From Roseomonas xinghualingensis (GTDB lineage: Bacteria > Pseudomonadota > Alphaproteobacteria > Acetobacterales > Acetobacteraceae): a DNA stretch of 27,547 bases. This document shows, one piece after another, positions 7,683 to 16,085 of the stretch. Where the stretch lies: NCBI RefSeq assembly GCF_025791835.1, contig NZ_JAOXLP010000036.1:1-27547 (forward strand), in the 5' to 3' direction. The position numbers and the translations under genes are program-made. Positions within the stretch are counted from its first letter, which is position 1. Every line of letters starts with the position of its first letter. A model generated the notes under the pieces. It worked only from the letters and a program-made list of their open reading frames with translations. It did no database searches and was not told the DNA's origin.

Positions 7683-8488
7683 TCAGTGGCGGTCAGGAGG
7701 TGGCGGCGGAGCTGGAAGTGGTTGTGGCTCCGGCAGTTCTGTCAGCTCTCGCGCCAGAGCTGCCTCGAGGATGGCGAGCACGGTGGCCGCGACGGATATG
7801 CATCATGCGAAGGCGGTTGGCGGGGACATGCTGGTTGTGGCGGAGGTGGTTGCGGAGTTCGTCGTAACTGCGACAGAACCGCTCGGCTGAGGTGGAGCTC
7901 TTGAACCCACGCACACATCGGATCCGGCCTTTGATGCCCCGGTGATCCTGCTCAAGCCTATTATTCTTGAAGACGCTGGTACGGTGGGTGACCCGCCTGC
8001 CCAGCGTCGAGCGGAAGAACGCCTGGGCCGCCGACATGTCGCGGTGCTCGCTCAGCATGGTATCGACGAGGTCACCGTTCCTGTCGATTGCTCGATACAA
8101 GTAGCACCAGCGTCCCCGGACCTTCAGATAGGTTTCGTCAACGTGCCAGGAGCGGCGGCCGGCGCCGCCCGTCCCGCGCCGGCGCTGCCGAAGGTCAGGT
8201 CAGCAGCGGTGCGAGCTTCGCTTCCCAGGCGCGGACCACCTCGTGGCTGAACACAATGCCGCGGATGAGGAACATCTCGGTCAGGTCGCGGAGGGTGAGG
8301 CGGTAGCGCAGGCGCCACAGCACCACCAGCGCGATGACGTCGCTCGGGTACTGCGCCCTGTTCAGCACCCCGGAGCTGCGCTCGTTGAACCCTCGGCCGC
8401 AGCTGCGGCACCGGAACCGCGGGTAGCCCTGGGCAGTACGGTCCCGCCGCTCGGTCACCTCGGCCGAACCGCAGTCCACGTACTCCAT
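7683..8488 (-). pseudogene. IS6-family transposase remnant (two frameshifts, internal deletion)
   Basis: This is a broken IS6-family transposase. The N-terminal part (8488 down to about 8195) has the zinc-ribbon C-G-S-A-E-V with F-R-C-R-S-C-G-R-G-F, then V-V-L-W-R-L-R-Y. One extra base near 8191-8195 shifts the frame. It continues in the next frame with R-S-W-H-V-D-E-T-Y (first catalytic Asp) and Y-R-A-I-D-R-N-G. The text then jumps from A-F-F-R-S directly to T-L-G-R-R-V-T-H-R, omitting about 26 residues that should include the second catalytic Asp. L-E-Q-D-H-R-G-I-K-G-R (catalytic Glu) is present. A second shift near 7800 moves the C-terminus (A-T-V-L-A-I-L-E-A-A) into a third frame. It cannot make active transposase. 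Confidence 0.82.
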
Positions 8489-8564
8489 CCCAGGCTCCCG
8501 GCGGCCCCTCACCCCGTCAGGAGCCTATCCACTGCCCCACCTCGCCAATCCGGGCATCCCTGGC

Positions 8565-8584
8565 GCGAGGGCTGACAGATCCCT
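8565..8584 (-). repeat. Probable terminal inverted repeat of the IS6 remnant
   Basis: Read on the minus strand, GGGATCTGTCAGCC begins directly after the crotonase stop codon and lies upstream of the IS6-family remnant, where its 5' terminus is expected. It resembles GGGTCTGTC at 21977, the start of a second IS6-family fragment. No matching left end is seen near 7600-7680. Confidence 0.45.
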
Positions 8585-8585
8585 C

Positions 8586-9374
8586 TCAGCGGCCCATGAA
8601 GACCGGCCTTCGCTTCTCCAGCTTGGCGCGCCGACCTTCGACATAATCAGAGCTTGCATAACAGGCATCTTCCGCCGCCTTGACCTTCTTCAGGTCCGGA
8701 GGACCGCCCCGCAGTGAGAGCTCTCGAAAGGCGATCTTGGCAGCCCGCAGGCTCAGGGGCGCATTGGCCGCCAACTCCTGTGCCAGCGCTGTAACCGCCG
8801 TGTCGAGCGCCAGGAGGTCCAGGAGGAGCTGCTGGGCAATGCCGAGGGAAAGTAGCTCTTCTCCTCCATACTGACGCCCGAGTAGCACCATCTCCCGCGC
8901 CCGGGCGAGGCCGACGACGTCCACAACCTTCTCGATGTCCTCCAGCCTGTAAGGTAGGCCAAGGCGGACAGCGGGAATGCCGATGCGCGTATCCACCGTA
9001 CAAAGCCGGAAGTCCGACATCAGGGCGAGTTCGAAGCCGGCGCCGAGGCAATAACCATGGAGCGCCGCCAGCACCGGCTTCTCGAGCGTCTGAAGTGCGG
9101 TCGCCACCTCACGCTGCCAGGCGTTGTAGCGCTCCGCGGCCTGGGGATCGGCGCGGATGGTGTCGAACTCGCTGATGTCGTTCCCGGTGCAGAAGGCGCG
9201 ATCGCCACTGCCGGCGAGGACCAGGACCCGTATTGAAGGATCCTCGGCGACACGGGCGAGCAGGCTCGGCAAAGCCTGCCACATCTCCGCATTGATGGCG
9301 TTCAGCCGGCGGGGATTGTCGAGCGTCAGCCGCGCGACACCGTCCACCACCTCGAAGCGGATGAGCGCGGTCAC
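8586..9374 (-). CDS. Enoyl-CoA hydratase/isomerase (crotonase) family protein
   Basis: This 262-residue CoA-ester enzyme is the last gene of the leftward hyu operon. The crotonase oxyanion-hole elements are A-F-C-T-G64-N-D and G-Y-C-L-G111-A-G-F-E115. Glu115, one of the two catalytic acids of true hydratases, is kept. The second, normally in a P-E pair, is replaced by P134-A135, and the usual G-G glycine loop that follows is R-L-E-D-I. It may therefore be an isomerase, hydrolase or decarboxylase-type crotonase and not a water-adding hydratase. The ATG at 9374 overlaps the CoA-transferase stop by 4 bp. The stop codon is followed within a few bases by an IS6-type terminus. Confidence 0.85.
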   Translation of the reverse strand: MTALIRFEVVDGVARLTLDNPRRLNAINAEMWQALPSLLARVAEDPSIRVLVLAGSGDRAFCTGNDISEFDTIRADPQAAERYNAWQREVATALQTLEKPVLAALHGYCLGAGFELALMSDFRLCTVDTRIGIPAVRLGLPYRLEDIEKVVDVVGLARAREMVLLGRQYGGEELLSLGIAQQLLLDLLALDTAVTALAQELAANAPLSLRAAKIAFRELSLRGGPPDLKKVKAAEDACYASSDYVEGRRAKLEKRRPVFMGR

Positions 9375-10546
9375 AGCGCCTTCTCCGCCCGCAACGCCGC
9401 CACTTCTTCCGGGGAGAAGCCGAACTCCGCCAGAATGGGATCCGTGTGCTCGCCGCGATCCGGGGTGGGACGCCTTGGATTCGTCACGCCCGGCATCTGG
9501 ATAGGCGTGCGTACGAGGTTGATTTCCCCCAGCGTCGGGTGCTGGACCGGGAAGCTGAGGCCAAGGTGCTGCACCTGCCGGTCTGCGAAGACCTGATCCA
9601 TGGAATAAACTGGACCGGTCGGCACGCCGGCCTTGTTCAGCCGCTCGATCCAGCTCTCCGCCGTGTCCTGCAGCAGCTTCGACTGAAGCACGGCGTTCAC
9701 CTTCGCCCTATTCGTTGAGCGCGCCGCTTCCGTGGCGAGCTCCGGGGCCTGGGCCTCGGCCCCGATATCCAGCGTCTCTACGATCCGGCGCCACATCTCA
9801 TCCCCGCCGGCCGCCAGATTGATCACGCCATCGGCCGTGTGGAACAGCCCCGTGGGCACCGTGGTCGGGTGGTCGTTGCCGGCCTGTTGCGGCACCTCCC
9901 GTGCCATTGTCCATCGGGTGGCCTGGAAGTCCATCATGGCGATCATCGCCTCGAGCAGCGAAGTGTGCACCCAGCGCCCCTTGCCGGTCCTTTCCCGCTC
10001 CAACAGGGCAATCAGGATGCCGATCGCGCAGAACAGGCCCGAAGTGAGGTCCGCTACGGGGATTCCGACGCGGACCGGCCCCTGGCCGGGCAGGCCGGTG
10101 ACGGACATCAGGCCACCCATGCCCTGCGCGATCTGGTCGAAGCCCGGCCGCCGGGCATAGGGGCCGTCCTGGCCGAAGCCGGAGATGGAGCCGAGTACGA
10201 TGCGCGGGTTGATTGCGGCCAGCGCGTCATAGCCGATGCCCAGCCGGTCCTTCACGTCAGGACGGTAGTTCTCCACCACCACATCGGCCTGTTCCACCAG
10301 GCGGCGGAAGGCAGCAAGCCCCTGGGGGTGCTTCAGGTTCAGCGTGATGCTGCGCTTGTTGCGATGGACGTGCTGGTAATCCGGGCCGTTGCGGGCACCG
10401 CCCATGCCCTTGCCCGTATCGACCTCATCCGGGGCTTCGATCTTGATGCAGTCGGCTCCCCAGTCGGCAAGCTGGCGCACGCAGGTAGGACCGGACCGGA
10501 CGCGGGTAAGGTCCAGCACCTTGATATGGGAAAGCGGCAGGGCCAT
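9371..10546 (-). CDS. Family III CoA-transferase (CaiB/BaiF)
   Basis: This 391-residue protein transfers CoA between carboxylic acids. It has the N-terminal L-S-H-I-K-V-L-D-L-T-R start, the K-I-E-A-P segment, S-I-T-L-N-L-K-H-P-Q-G, and V-V-V-E-N-Y-R-P. The catalytic aspartate lies in G-I-P-V-A-D166-L-T-S-G. The ATG at 10546 is preferred over one five codons upstream because it overlaps the hyuA stop by 1 bp (TGATG) and matches the family N-terminus. With the following crotonase it suggests that the acid released by the Hyu enzyme is converted to a CoA ester and processed further. The substrate is unknown. Confidence 0.9.
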   Translation of the reverse strand: MALPLSHIKVLDLTRVRSGPTCVRQLADWGADCIKIEAPDEVDTGKGMGGARNGPDYQHVHRNKRSITLNLKHPQGLAAFRRLVEQADVVVENYRPDVKDRLGIGYDALAAINPRIVLGSISGFGQDGPYARRPGFDQIAQGMGGLMSVTGLPGQGPVRVGIPVADLTSGLFCAIGILIALLERERTGKGRWVHTSLLEAMIAMMDFQATRWTMAREVPQQAGNDHPTTVPTGLFHTADGVINLAAGGDEMWRRIVETLDIGAEAQAPELATEAARSTNRAKVNAVLQSKLLQDTAESWIERLNKAGVPTGPVYSMDQVFADRQVQHLGLSFPVQHPTLGEINLVRTPIQMPGVTNPRRPTPDRGEHTDPILAEFGFSPEEVAALRAEKAL

Positions 10547-12651
10547 CAGGCGGTCTCGCACTCGCGGGCCACAGCGGTGGCGGGTTGGGTCAGGTGGATA
10601 GCGATATTGCCGCCCGCCTCCACCACGGCGCGCGCGCCGGGCGGGATGAGCAGAGTGGACATGGCTTCCTCGACGATGGCGGGGCCGGCGATTTCCGTGC
10701 CCGCCGCGAGACGGCGGCGATCCAGGACCGGCACTTCATGCTCGACCTGGCCGAAGCGTGCCAGGCGGGTGCCCGTGCGCGGGTCACCCTTGGCGGCTTC
10801 CGGAACCTCCGGATCCAGGCTGCTCCCTGCCGTGCTGCCGGTGGCGGAGACCCGGATATTGATGATCTCGATGGCAGCGACGGCCGGCCTGCGGGAGAAG
10901 ACGCGCTCATATCCTGCCAGGAAGGCCCCGCGAATCATTGCCTCCTTGCTGGCGTCATAGGGCCCTGACGGCAGTTCGGTGATCAGCTCATAGCCCTGGC
11001 CTACAAAGCGGAGATCGGCGGCGCGCCGCAGGATGGGCTGCGTCCCGCCCCCGATGGTCGCGGCGATAACAGCGCGGGCTTCCGCCTCCAGCTTCGCGTA
11101 GGCGTCCTCCAGCGCGGACCAGTCCATCCCATCCAACCGGCGCGAGATGGTGGTTACGCGATCCACCCGCGCAGGGGCGAGCAGCAGGCCCAGAGCGGAG
11201 GCGACACCAGCACCGGGTGGGCAAATCACCTGCGTGATCCCCAGCCGCCGGGCCAGCTCGCAGCCATGAAGCGGGCCGCCTCCACCGGTGACCAGCAGGG
11301 CGAAGTCCCGCGGATCATGCCCCTGCTCCGCTACGTGAACGCGGGCGGCCGCCGCCATGGTCTCGTTCACCACGGCATGGATGCCGGCAGCGGTCTGCGG
11401 CACGTCCAGCCCCGCCGCGGAGGCCAGGGCGCCGACCGAGCTTCGCGCCGCCTCCATGCTCAGCTTCATCGTGCCGCCGGCAAAGGTCTCGGCATCGAGA
11501 TAGCCAAGCAGCAGGTTGCCATCGGTGACCGTGGGCTCCATCCCGCCACGCCCGTAGCAGGCTGGACCGGGCACGGAGCTGGCGCTGCGAGGACCGACCT
11601 TCAGCAGCCCGAGCGCGTCATGGGCCGCGATGGAGCCGCCCCCTGCCCCGATCTCGATCAGCTCGATCGTGGAGATGGTCAGCGGCAGGCCACTGCCGGC
11701 GGTGAAGCGGCGCTCCCGCCCGGCCTCGAACTTATGGACCACCAGGGGCTCGCCGCCATGAACCAGCGCCAGCTTGGCCGTGGTGCCTCCCAGATCGAAG
11801 GCCAGCAGGTCCCGGCAGCCGGAACGCTCGCCGAAGAAGGCAGCCGAGAGCGCGCCAGCGGCCGGGCCGCTTTCCAGCAGTTGTACGGGTACGCGCTTTG
11901 CCTCGTCTACATGGGTCAGGCCGCCATTGGACAGCATCATGAAGAGCGGAGCGGTGATCCCCAACGCAGCCAGATCGCCAGAGAGGCGGTTCAGGTACTT
12001 CTCAGCCAGCGGCTTCACATAGGCATTAGCCACGGTGGTTGAAGTCCGGTCGAACTCGCGGATCTGCGGGGCAACATCGCTTGAGAGGGACAGGATCACC
12101 GAAGGGTAGCGCTCCGCCACCAGCCGCGCTGCCTCCTGCTCATGGGCGGGGTTCGCATAGGCGTGCAGAAAGGCGATGGCGATGGACTCGATACCCTGCC
12201 CCACGAGCTTCCCTGCCGCATCCAGGACACTGACCGCATCCAGGGGAATCTCGACGGTCCCATCCGGCGCCAGCCGCTCAATGGCCTCGAGCCGGCGTGA
12301 GCGACGAACGAGGGGCTGCGGCAGCGGCAGGTGCAGGTCGTAGAGCTCGTATTTCCGCTCATGGCCGATTTCGAGCGTATCCCGGAAACCGGCGGTGGTG
12401 ATGAGGCCGGTCGGCGCGCCGCGGCGCTCGATCAGGGCATTGGTAAACAGCGTCGTTGCATGGACCACGCGCGTCACCCCGGCGGCCTCCGTCCCTTCCT
12501 GCGCGAAAAGGTGCCGGATGCCGGCCACCACGCCCCTGGCCGGATCGGCTGGGGTGGTCAGCTCCTTATGGGCAGCGAAGCGGCCTGTCGTGTCGTCATA
12601 AAGCACGATGTCGGTGAAGGTGCCGCCGATATCGATGGCCAGGGCGCTCAT
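10546..12651 (-). CDS. hyuA: Hydantoinase/oxoprolinase subunit A (HyuA family), copy 1
   Basis: This 701-residue ATP-dependent subunit belongs to the N-methylhydantoinase A / 5-oxoprolinase / acetophenone carboxylase family. It begins with the actin-like phosphate-binding D-I-G-G-T-F-T-D (residues 7-14). It also has V-V-H-A-T-T-L-F-T-N-A-L-I-E-R, a second nucleotide motif F-D-L-G-G-T-T-A-K, and G-A-G-G-G-S-I-A. Such proteins act as a complex with a HyuB partner to hydrolyse cyclic amides or carboxylate ketones using ATP. The start overlaps the upstream hyuB stop by 4 bp. It is closely related along its length to the second copy at 18245-20332. The exact substrate cannot be assigned. Confidence 0.9.
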   Translation of the reverse strand: MSALAIDIGGTFTDIVLYDDTTGRFAAHKELTTPADPARGVVAGIRHLFAQEGTEAAGVTRVVHATTLFTNALIERRGAPTGLITTAGFRDTLEIGHERKYELYDLHLPLPQPLVRRSRRLEAIERLAPDGTVEIPLDAVSVLDAAGKLVGQGIESIAIAFLHAYANPAHEQEAARLVAERYPSVILSLSSDVAPQIREFDRTSTTVANAYVKPLAEKYLNRLSGDLAALGITAPLFMMLSNGGLTHVDEAKRVPVQLLESGPAAGALSAAFFGERSGCRDLLAFDLGGTTAKLALVHGGEPLVVHKFEAGRERRFTAGSGLPLTISTIELIEIGAGGGSIAAHDALGLLKVGPRSASSVPGPACYGRGGMEPTVTDGNLLLGYLDAETFAGGTMKLSMEAARSSVGALASAAGLDVPQTAAGIHAVVNETMAAAARVHVAEQGHDPRDFALLVTGGGGPLHGCELARRLGITQVICPPGAGVASALGLLLAPARVDRVTTISRRLDGMDWSALEDAYAKLEAEARAVIAATIGGGTQPILRRAADLRFVGQGYELITELPSGPYDASKEAMIRGAFLAGYERVFSRRPAVAAIEIINIRVSATGSTAGSSLDPEVPEAAKGDPRTGTRLARFGQVEHEVPVLDRRRLAAGTEIAGPAIVEEAMSTLLIPPGARAVVEAGGNIAIHLTQPATAVARECETA

Positions 12652-14264
12652 GCCGGCATCTCCGTAACCAGGCCGTCTTCTTGGTCCCGCTGGACGTGGA
12701 TCGGGTCGCGTTGAGAGGGGGGGCCAAAGCCGCCTCCGCCGGGGGTTCGCAACTCCACCGTGCTGCCGGGATTGAGGATGTGCTGCCGCTTCGGGTCCAC
12801 CATGGCACCGTCGATCAGCACGGCGCCCGGCTCCCCTGCCCCGCCACCTGCAAGGCCACGCGCGGCGGCCTCGGGCTTCGTCCGCTCAGCCATGAAGGTG
12901 ATTGCAACCGGCGTCGCGGAGCGGCTCTCGAAAGCCCATTCCTGCCCGGTCCCGCCACGATGCATGCCGGCGCCGCCGGTTCCCGTCCGCAGGCGCCGGT
13001 GGCGGATGCGGAACGGATTGCCTTGCTCGATCATCTCCACCGGCGCGGCGGAGACGTTGGATGGCCAGGAGAGGACATTCGCCCCGTCATGTTCCACCGA
13101 CGCGCCATAACCGCCATTCATGAAGAACTGGTTGGCGATGGGAGAGCCGTCCGGCCGCGTGCCCGCGAAGTTCAGGCTCCAGAGCGGCGAGCCGACGCCG
13201 GCGATCACCTGTTCCGGAATGGCTTGCGCCAGGGCCTCCAGGATCATCGGCGGGATGAAGTGCCCGGTCAGCGCACGATTGGCGCCCGCCGCGGGCGGGG
13301 TGGAATTCAGGATGCAACCCCTCGGCGCTGATACCGTAATGGGACGGAAGGCGCCTTCATTATTCGGCACCTCCGGGCACAACGCCGCTTTCACGGCGAA
13401 TGCCGTGTAGGCCATCGTGTAGGCGAGGCATACATTGATGCCGCGCGGCACCTGCGGGTCCGTGCCCTCGTAATCGGCCAGAATGCTGTCGCCGTGCTTT
13501 TTCAGCGCCAGCTTGAGGCGGATGGGCTGCTCCAGCCCGTCGGTCACGACCTCCGAATGGTAGATGCCATCCGGCACGGCACGGATTGCAGCACGTGTCG
13601 CCTTCTCCGAACGCGCATGGATTTCGTCCGCCAGCGCCACCAGGTCGTCGAGCCCATGCTCGGCCAGGAGGGTACGGAGCCGCTTTTCCATCAGGTCCAG
13701 CGCTGTGAACTGGGCGTAGAGGTCGCCCAGGGTCTGGTCAGGAACACGAGTGTTCTTGCGCAGGAACTTCACGAAGGTCTCGTCGATCGTGCCGGCGCGG
13801 ACCACCTTCATGATCGGAATCTGCAATCCCTCCTCAAAAACCTCCCGCGATTCCGCAGTGCGGATGCGCCCACCGATATCGGGCGCATGGGCGACAGATC
13901 CGGCAAAACCCAGCAGACGTCCGCCGAGCATGATGGGCTTGGCCACCGTGATATCCGGCAGATGGCCGGTGCCGAGCCAGATGTCGTTGGTGATGAGGAT
14001 ATCCCCTTCCTCCAGCGTCTCCGGCGGGTACTCGGCCAGGAAATGGCCGATCGTGCGTGGCACGGTGCAGAGGAAGGAGGGCACGCCATCCGTGGCCTGC
14101 ACGAGCGAATGGCCGCGCGCATCGGTCAGCACGCAGGCGAAGTCATGCGACTCCCGGACGATGGTGGAGAAGGAGGTGCGAAGCAGCGCCGCCGCCGCCT
14201 CGTCCACGATTGAGACGAGGCGGGTCCAGAGCAGCTCGAGCGTGACCGGATCGAAGGTCTTCAT
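12648..14264 (-). CDS. hyuB: Hydantoinase/oxoprolinase subunit B (HyuB family), copy 1
   Basis: This 538-residue partner of the HyuA protein encoded directly downstream has the family hallmarks. These are F-D-P-V-T-L-E-L-L-W-T-R-L at the N-terminus, R-T-S-F-S-T-I-V-R-E-S-x-D-F-A, and L-I-T-N-D-I-W-L-G-T-G-H-L-P-D-I-T (metal/active-site region), with T-P-G-G-G-G-F-G-P close to the C-terminus. The frame is open for another 58 codons upstream, but the ATG at 14264 has a GAGGT site and lies 7 bp after the Bug receptor stop. HyuA/HyuB pairs form large ATP-dependent cytoplasmic complexes such as caprolactamase, hydantoinase or acetophenone carboxylase. Confidence 0.9.
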   Translation of the reverse strand: MKTFDPVTLELLWTRLVSIVDEAAAALLRTSFSTIVRESHDFACVLTDARGHSLVQATDGVPSFLCTVPRTIGHFLAEYPPETLEEGDILITNDIWLGTGHLPDITVAKPIMLGGRLLGFAGSVAHAPDIGGRIRTAESREVFEEGLQIPIMKVVRAGTIDETFVKFLRKNTRVPDQTLGDLYAQFTALDLMEKRLRTLLAEHGLDDLVALADEIHARSEKATRAAIRAVPDGIYHSEVVTDGLEQPIRLKLALKKHGDSILADYEGTDPQVPRGINVCLAYTMAYTAFAVKAALCPEVPNNEGAFRPITVSAPRGCILNSTPPAAGANRALTGHFIPPMILEALAQAIPEQVIAGVGSPLWSLNFAGTRPDGSPIANQFFMNGGYGASVEHDGANVLSWPSNVSAAPVEMIEQGNPFRIRHRRLRTGTGGAGMHRGGTGQEWAFESRSATPVAITFMAERTKPEAAARGLAGGGAGEPGAVLIDGAMVDPKRQHILNPGSTVELRTPGGGGFGPPSQRDPIHVQRDQEDGLVTEMPA

Positions 14265-14271
14265 AGGTACC

Positions 14272-15252
14272 TCAGTTGAGCCGAATGTTCGCGGCCTGGA
14301 TGACGCGGTTCCACTTTTCCGTCTCGGCGGCGAAGAAGCGACGGGATTCAGCGACCGTTCCGCCCACCGGTGTCGCCCCAAGCTGCCGGAGCCGCTGCTG
14401 AACCGCCGGCTGCGCCAGCACCTTGCGGGCATCGGCATTCAGGCGCTCAAGAAGCGGCTCGGGAACGGTGCCCGGAGCGGCGAGCGTCATCCAGGCAGTG
14501 GCGACATAGCCCTCCACCCCCGCCTCAATGGCGGTCGGCACGCCGGGCAGCGCGTCGGAACGTGTGGCGGAGGTCAGGGCAAGGGGACGCACGGCGTTGC
14601 CCTGCGCCAGCGGCGGAACGGTGGGCAGGTTCTCGAACATCACGTTCACGCTGCCAGCGACAAGATCGTTCAGCGCCATGGAGCTGCCCCGGTAAGGCAC
14701 ATGCGACATCTGCACGCCGGCGCTCAGCAGGAACAGTTCGCCCGCCATATGGGTAGAACTGCCATTGCCGGCAGAGGCGAAGGTGAGCTGGCCTGGCTTC
14801 TGCCGTGCCAGAGCGACCAGTTCCCGCAGGTTCCGCGCCGGCAGCGAGGGATTCACGATGATGACGTTGGGCACGTCGATCAGGACGGTGACGGGTGCGA
14901 TATCCTTGGTCGGATCATAGGTCAGCCGCGGATAGATCGCACTGGCGGCATGGATGCCAACGGTGCCGATCAGCAGCGTGTAGCCGTCGCCCGGGGAGCG
15001 GGCGACCACCTCGGCGCCGATGTTGCCGCCCGCACCGGGGCGGTTCTCCACGACGACGGGCTGCCCCCAGAGGGCACCGAGATGTTCGGCCATGATCCGC
15101 CCGGACACATCCGCGGTGCCGCCTGGAGAAAAGGGCACCACGATGCGAACCGGCTTCGTGGGAAAGGCAGGCGCTGGCGGCTGTCCCTGGGCCAGGCCCG
15201 GCGCAGCATTGGCGACCACAAGCAACACGGCAACAAATAAGCAACGCAGCAT
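14272..15252 (-). CDS. Bug/TctC-family periplasmic solute-binding protein (2)
   Basis: This 326-residue Bug receptor has a Sec signal peptide (hydrophobic V-A-V-L-L-V-V-A-N-A, likely cleavage after L-A-Q or nearby). The mature protein starts with F-P-T-K-P-V-R-I-V-V-P-F-S-P-G-G-T-A-D. Further family features are V-V-E-N-R-P-G-A-G-G-N-I-G and V-P-Y-R-G-S-S-M-A. The ATG at 15252 follows AAGGGGATC. It is the first structural gene of the leftward hyuBA operon and probably delivers or senses the compound that HyuAB attacks. The gap to hyuB is 7 bp. There is no adjacent membrane transporter. Confidence 0.88.
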   Translation of the reverse strand: MLRCLFVAVLLVVANAAPGLAQGQPPAPAFPTKPVRIVVPFSPGGTADVSGRIMAEHLGALWGQPVVVENRPGAGGNIGAEVVARSPGDGYTLLIGTVGIHAASAIYPRLTYDPTKDIAPVTVLIDVPNVIIVNPSLPARNLRELVALARQKPGQLTFASAGNGSSTHMAGELFLLSAGVQMSHVPYRGSSMALNDLVAGSVNVMFENLPTVPPLAQGNAVRPLALTSATRSDALPGVPTAIEAGVEGYVATAWMTLAAPGTVPEPLLERLNADARKVLAQPAVQQRLRQLGATPVGGTVAESRRFFAAETEKWNRVIQAANIRLN

Positions 15253-15320
15253 CAGTCGATCCCCTTTTGATGAGGCAAGCCGCGCGCGATGGAATTTCCT
15301 GCTTTGTTATTCTGATTTGG

Positions 15321-16022
15321 TTAGTCTGAAATCATTCTCGAAAGCACTTCGACGTAGAGTTCGCGGCCCGCAGCAATGTGGCGCCGCATCGCGATCTCTG
15401 CGGCCTGTGCGCGGCCAGCCTCGATTGCGGCGAGAATCTCGGTGTGTTCCGCAGCGATGCGGTCATGTCGCTCCGGCACGGCGCGCGCCAGATGCCGATA
15501 GCGGTCGAAGCCTAGCAGCACCTGCTCGTGGCACGCCGCGGCGGACTCGTTCCCGCTCAACCGGCGCAGCTCCTCGTGGAAATCAAACCCCACAGACAAG
15601 GCAAGCTCGGGATCGTTGATCCCCAGCACGCGAAGATGGCGCGCATGAATGTCCCGCAGCCTGTCTATCCGGGCCATGCCACGGGCCACACGATCGGCGG
15701 CGCAGCTGGCGAGCAGCCCTTCCAATACCTCCCGCGTGGCGGATAGGTCATGCATCTCCCTCATTGAGAGGGGTGGAACCCGCAGGCCGCGTGCCGGCTC
15801 ACGGACCAGGAGACGCAACTGCTCCAATCGCCGCACGGCGTCGCGAAGCGGCGTACGGCTGACCTTGTAGCGCGCGGCAAGGCGCTCCTCGGTTTCCATC
15901 GCATCGGGCGCCAACTCGCCGCTGGTGATAGCACCGAGAAGCTGGCGGAAAACCAGTTCGGCCGCCGTCATACCAGACGGCGCCCGCTCCACGGCATCGC
16001 GGTTTCCTGCGCTCGAGTTCAT
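15321..16022 (-). CDS. GntR-family regulator with FCD ligand domain
   Basis: This 233-residue regulator of the FadR/FCD subfamily has an N-terminal winged HTH (about 20-85, with Y-K-V-S-R-T-P-L-R-D-A-V-R-R-L-E). A helical FCD domain follows whose metal/ligand residues are visible as D-F-H-E-E-L, E-H-T-E-I-L and a final R-R-H-I-A-A-G helix. A GTG at 16046 would add eight codons. The ATG at 16022 is preferred because the added codons would run through the TGTATACA palindrome that looks like this regulator's own operator. It lies 68 bp upstream of the Bug-hyuB-hyuA-CoA-transferase-crotonase operon in the same direction and very likely controls it, with a metabolite of that pathway as effector. 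Confidence 0.88.
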   Translation of the reverse strand: MNSSAGNRDAVERAPSGMTAAELVFRQLLGAITSGELAPDAMETEERLAARYKVSRTPLRDAVRRLEQLRLLVREPARGLRVPPLSMREMHDLSATREVLEGLLASCAADRVARGMARIDRLRDIHARHLRVLGINDPELALSVGFDFHEELRRLSGNESAAACHEQVLLGFDRYRHLARAVPERHDRIAAEHTEILAAIEAGRAQAAEIAMRRHIAAGRELYVEVLSRMISD

Positions 16023-16035
16023 GGACACATGAATG

Positions 16036-16047
16036 CATGTATACACG
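16036..16047. promoter_or_regulatory. Candidate GntR/FCD operator upstream of its own gene
   Basis: A perfect 8-bp palindrome TGTATACA (16038-16045), flanked by a further matching C/G pair after one mismatch, sits 16-23 bp before the chosen gntR ATG. FCD-type GntR proteins bind short palindromes of this size, commonly in their own promoters. The assignment is by pattern and position only. Confidence 0.5.
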
Positions 16048-16085
16048 AACGTGACAACAAGGATCGCGCTCTCGCGATCGCCGGA

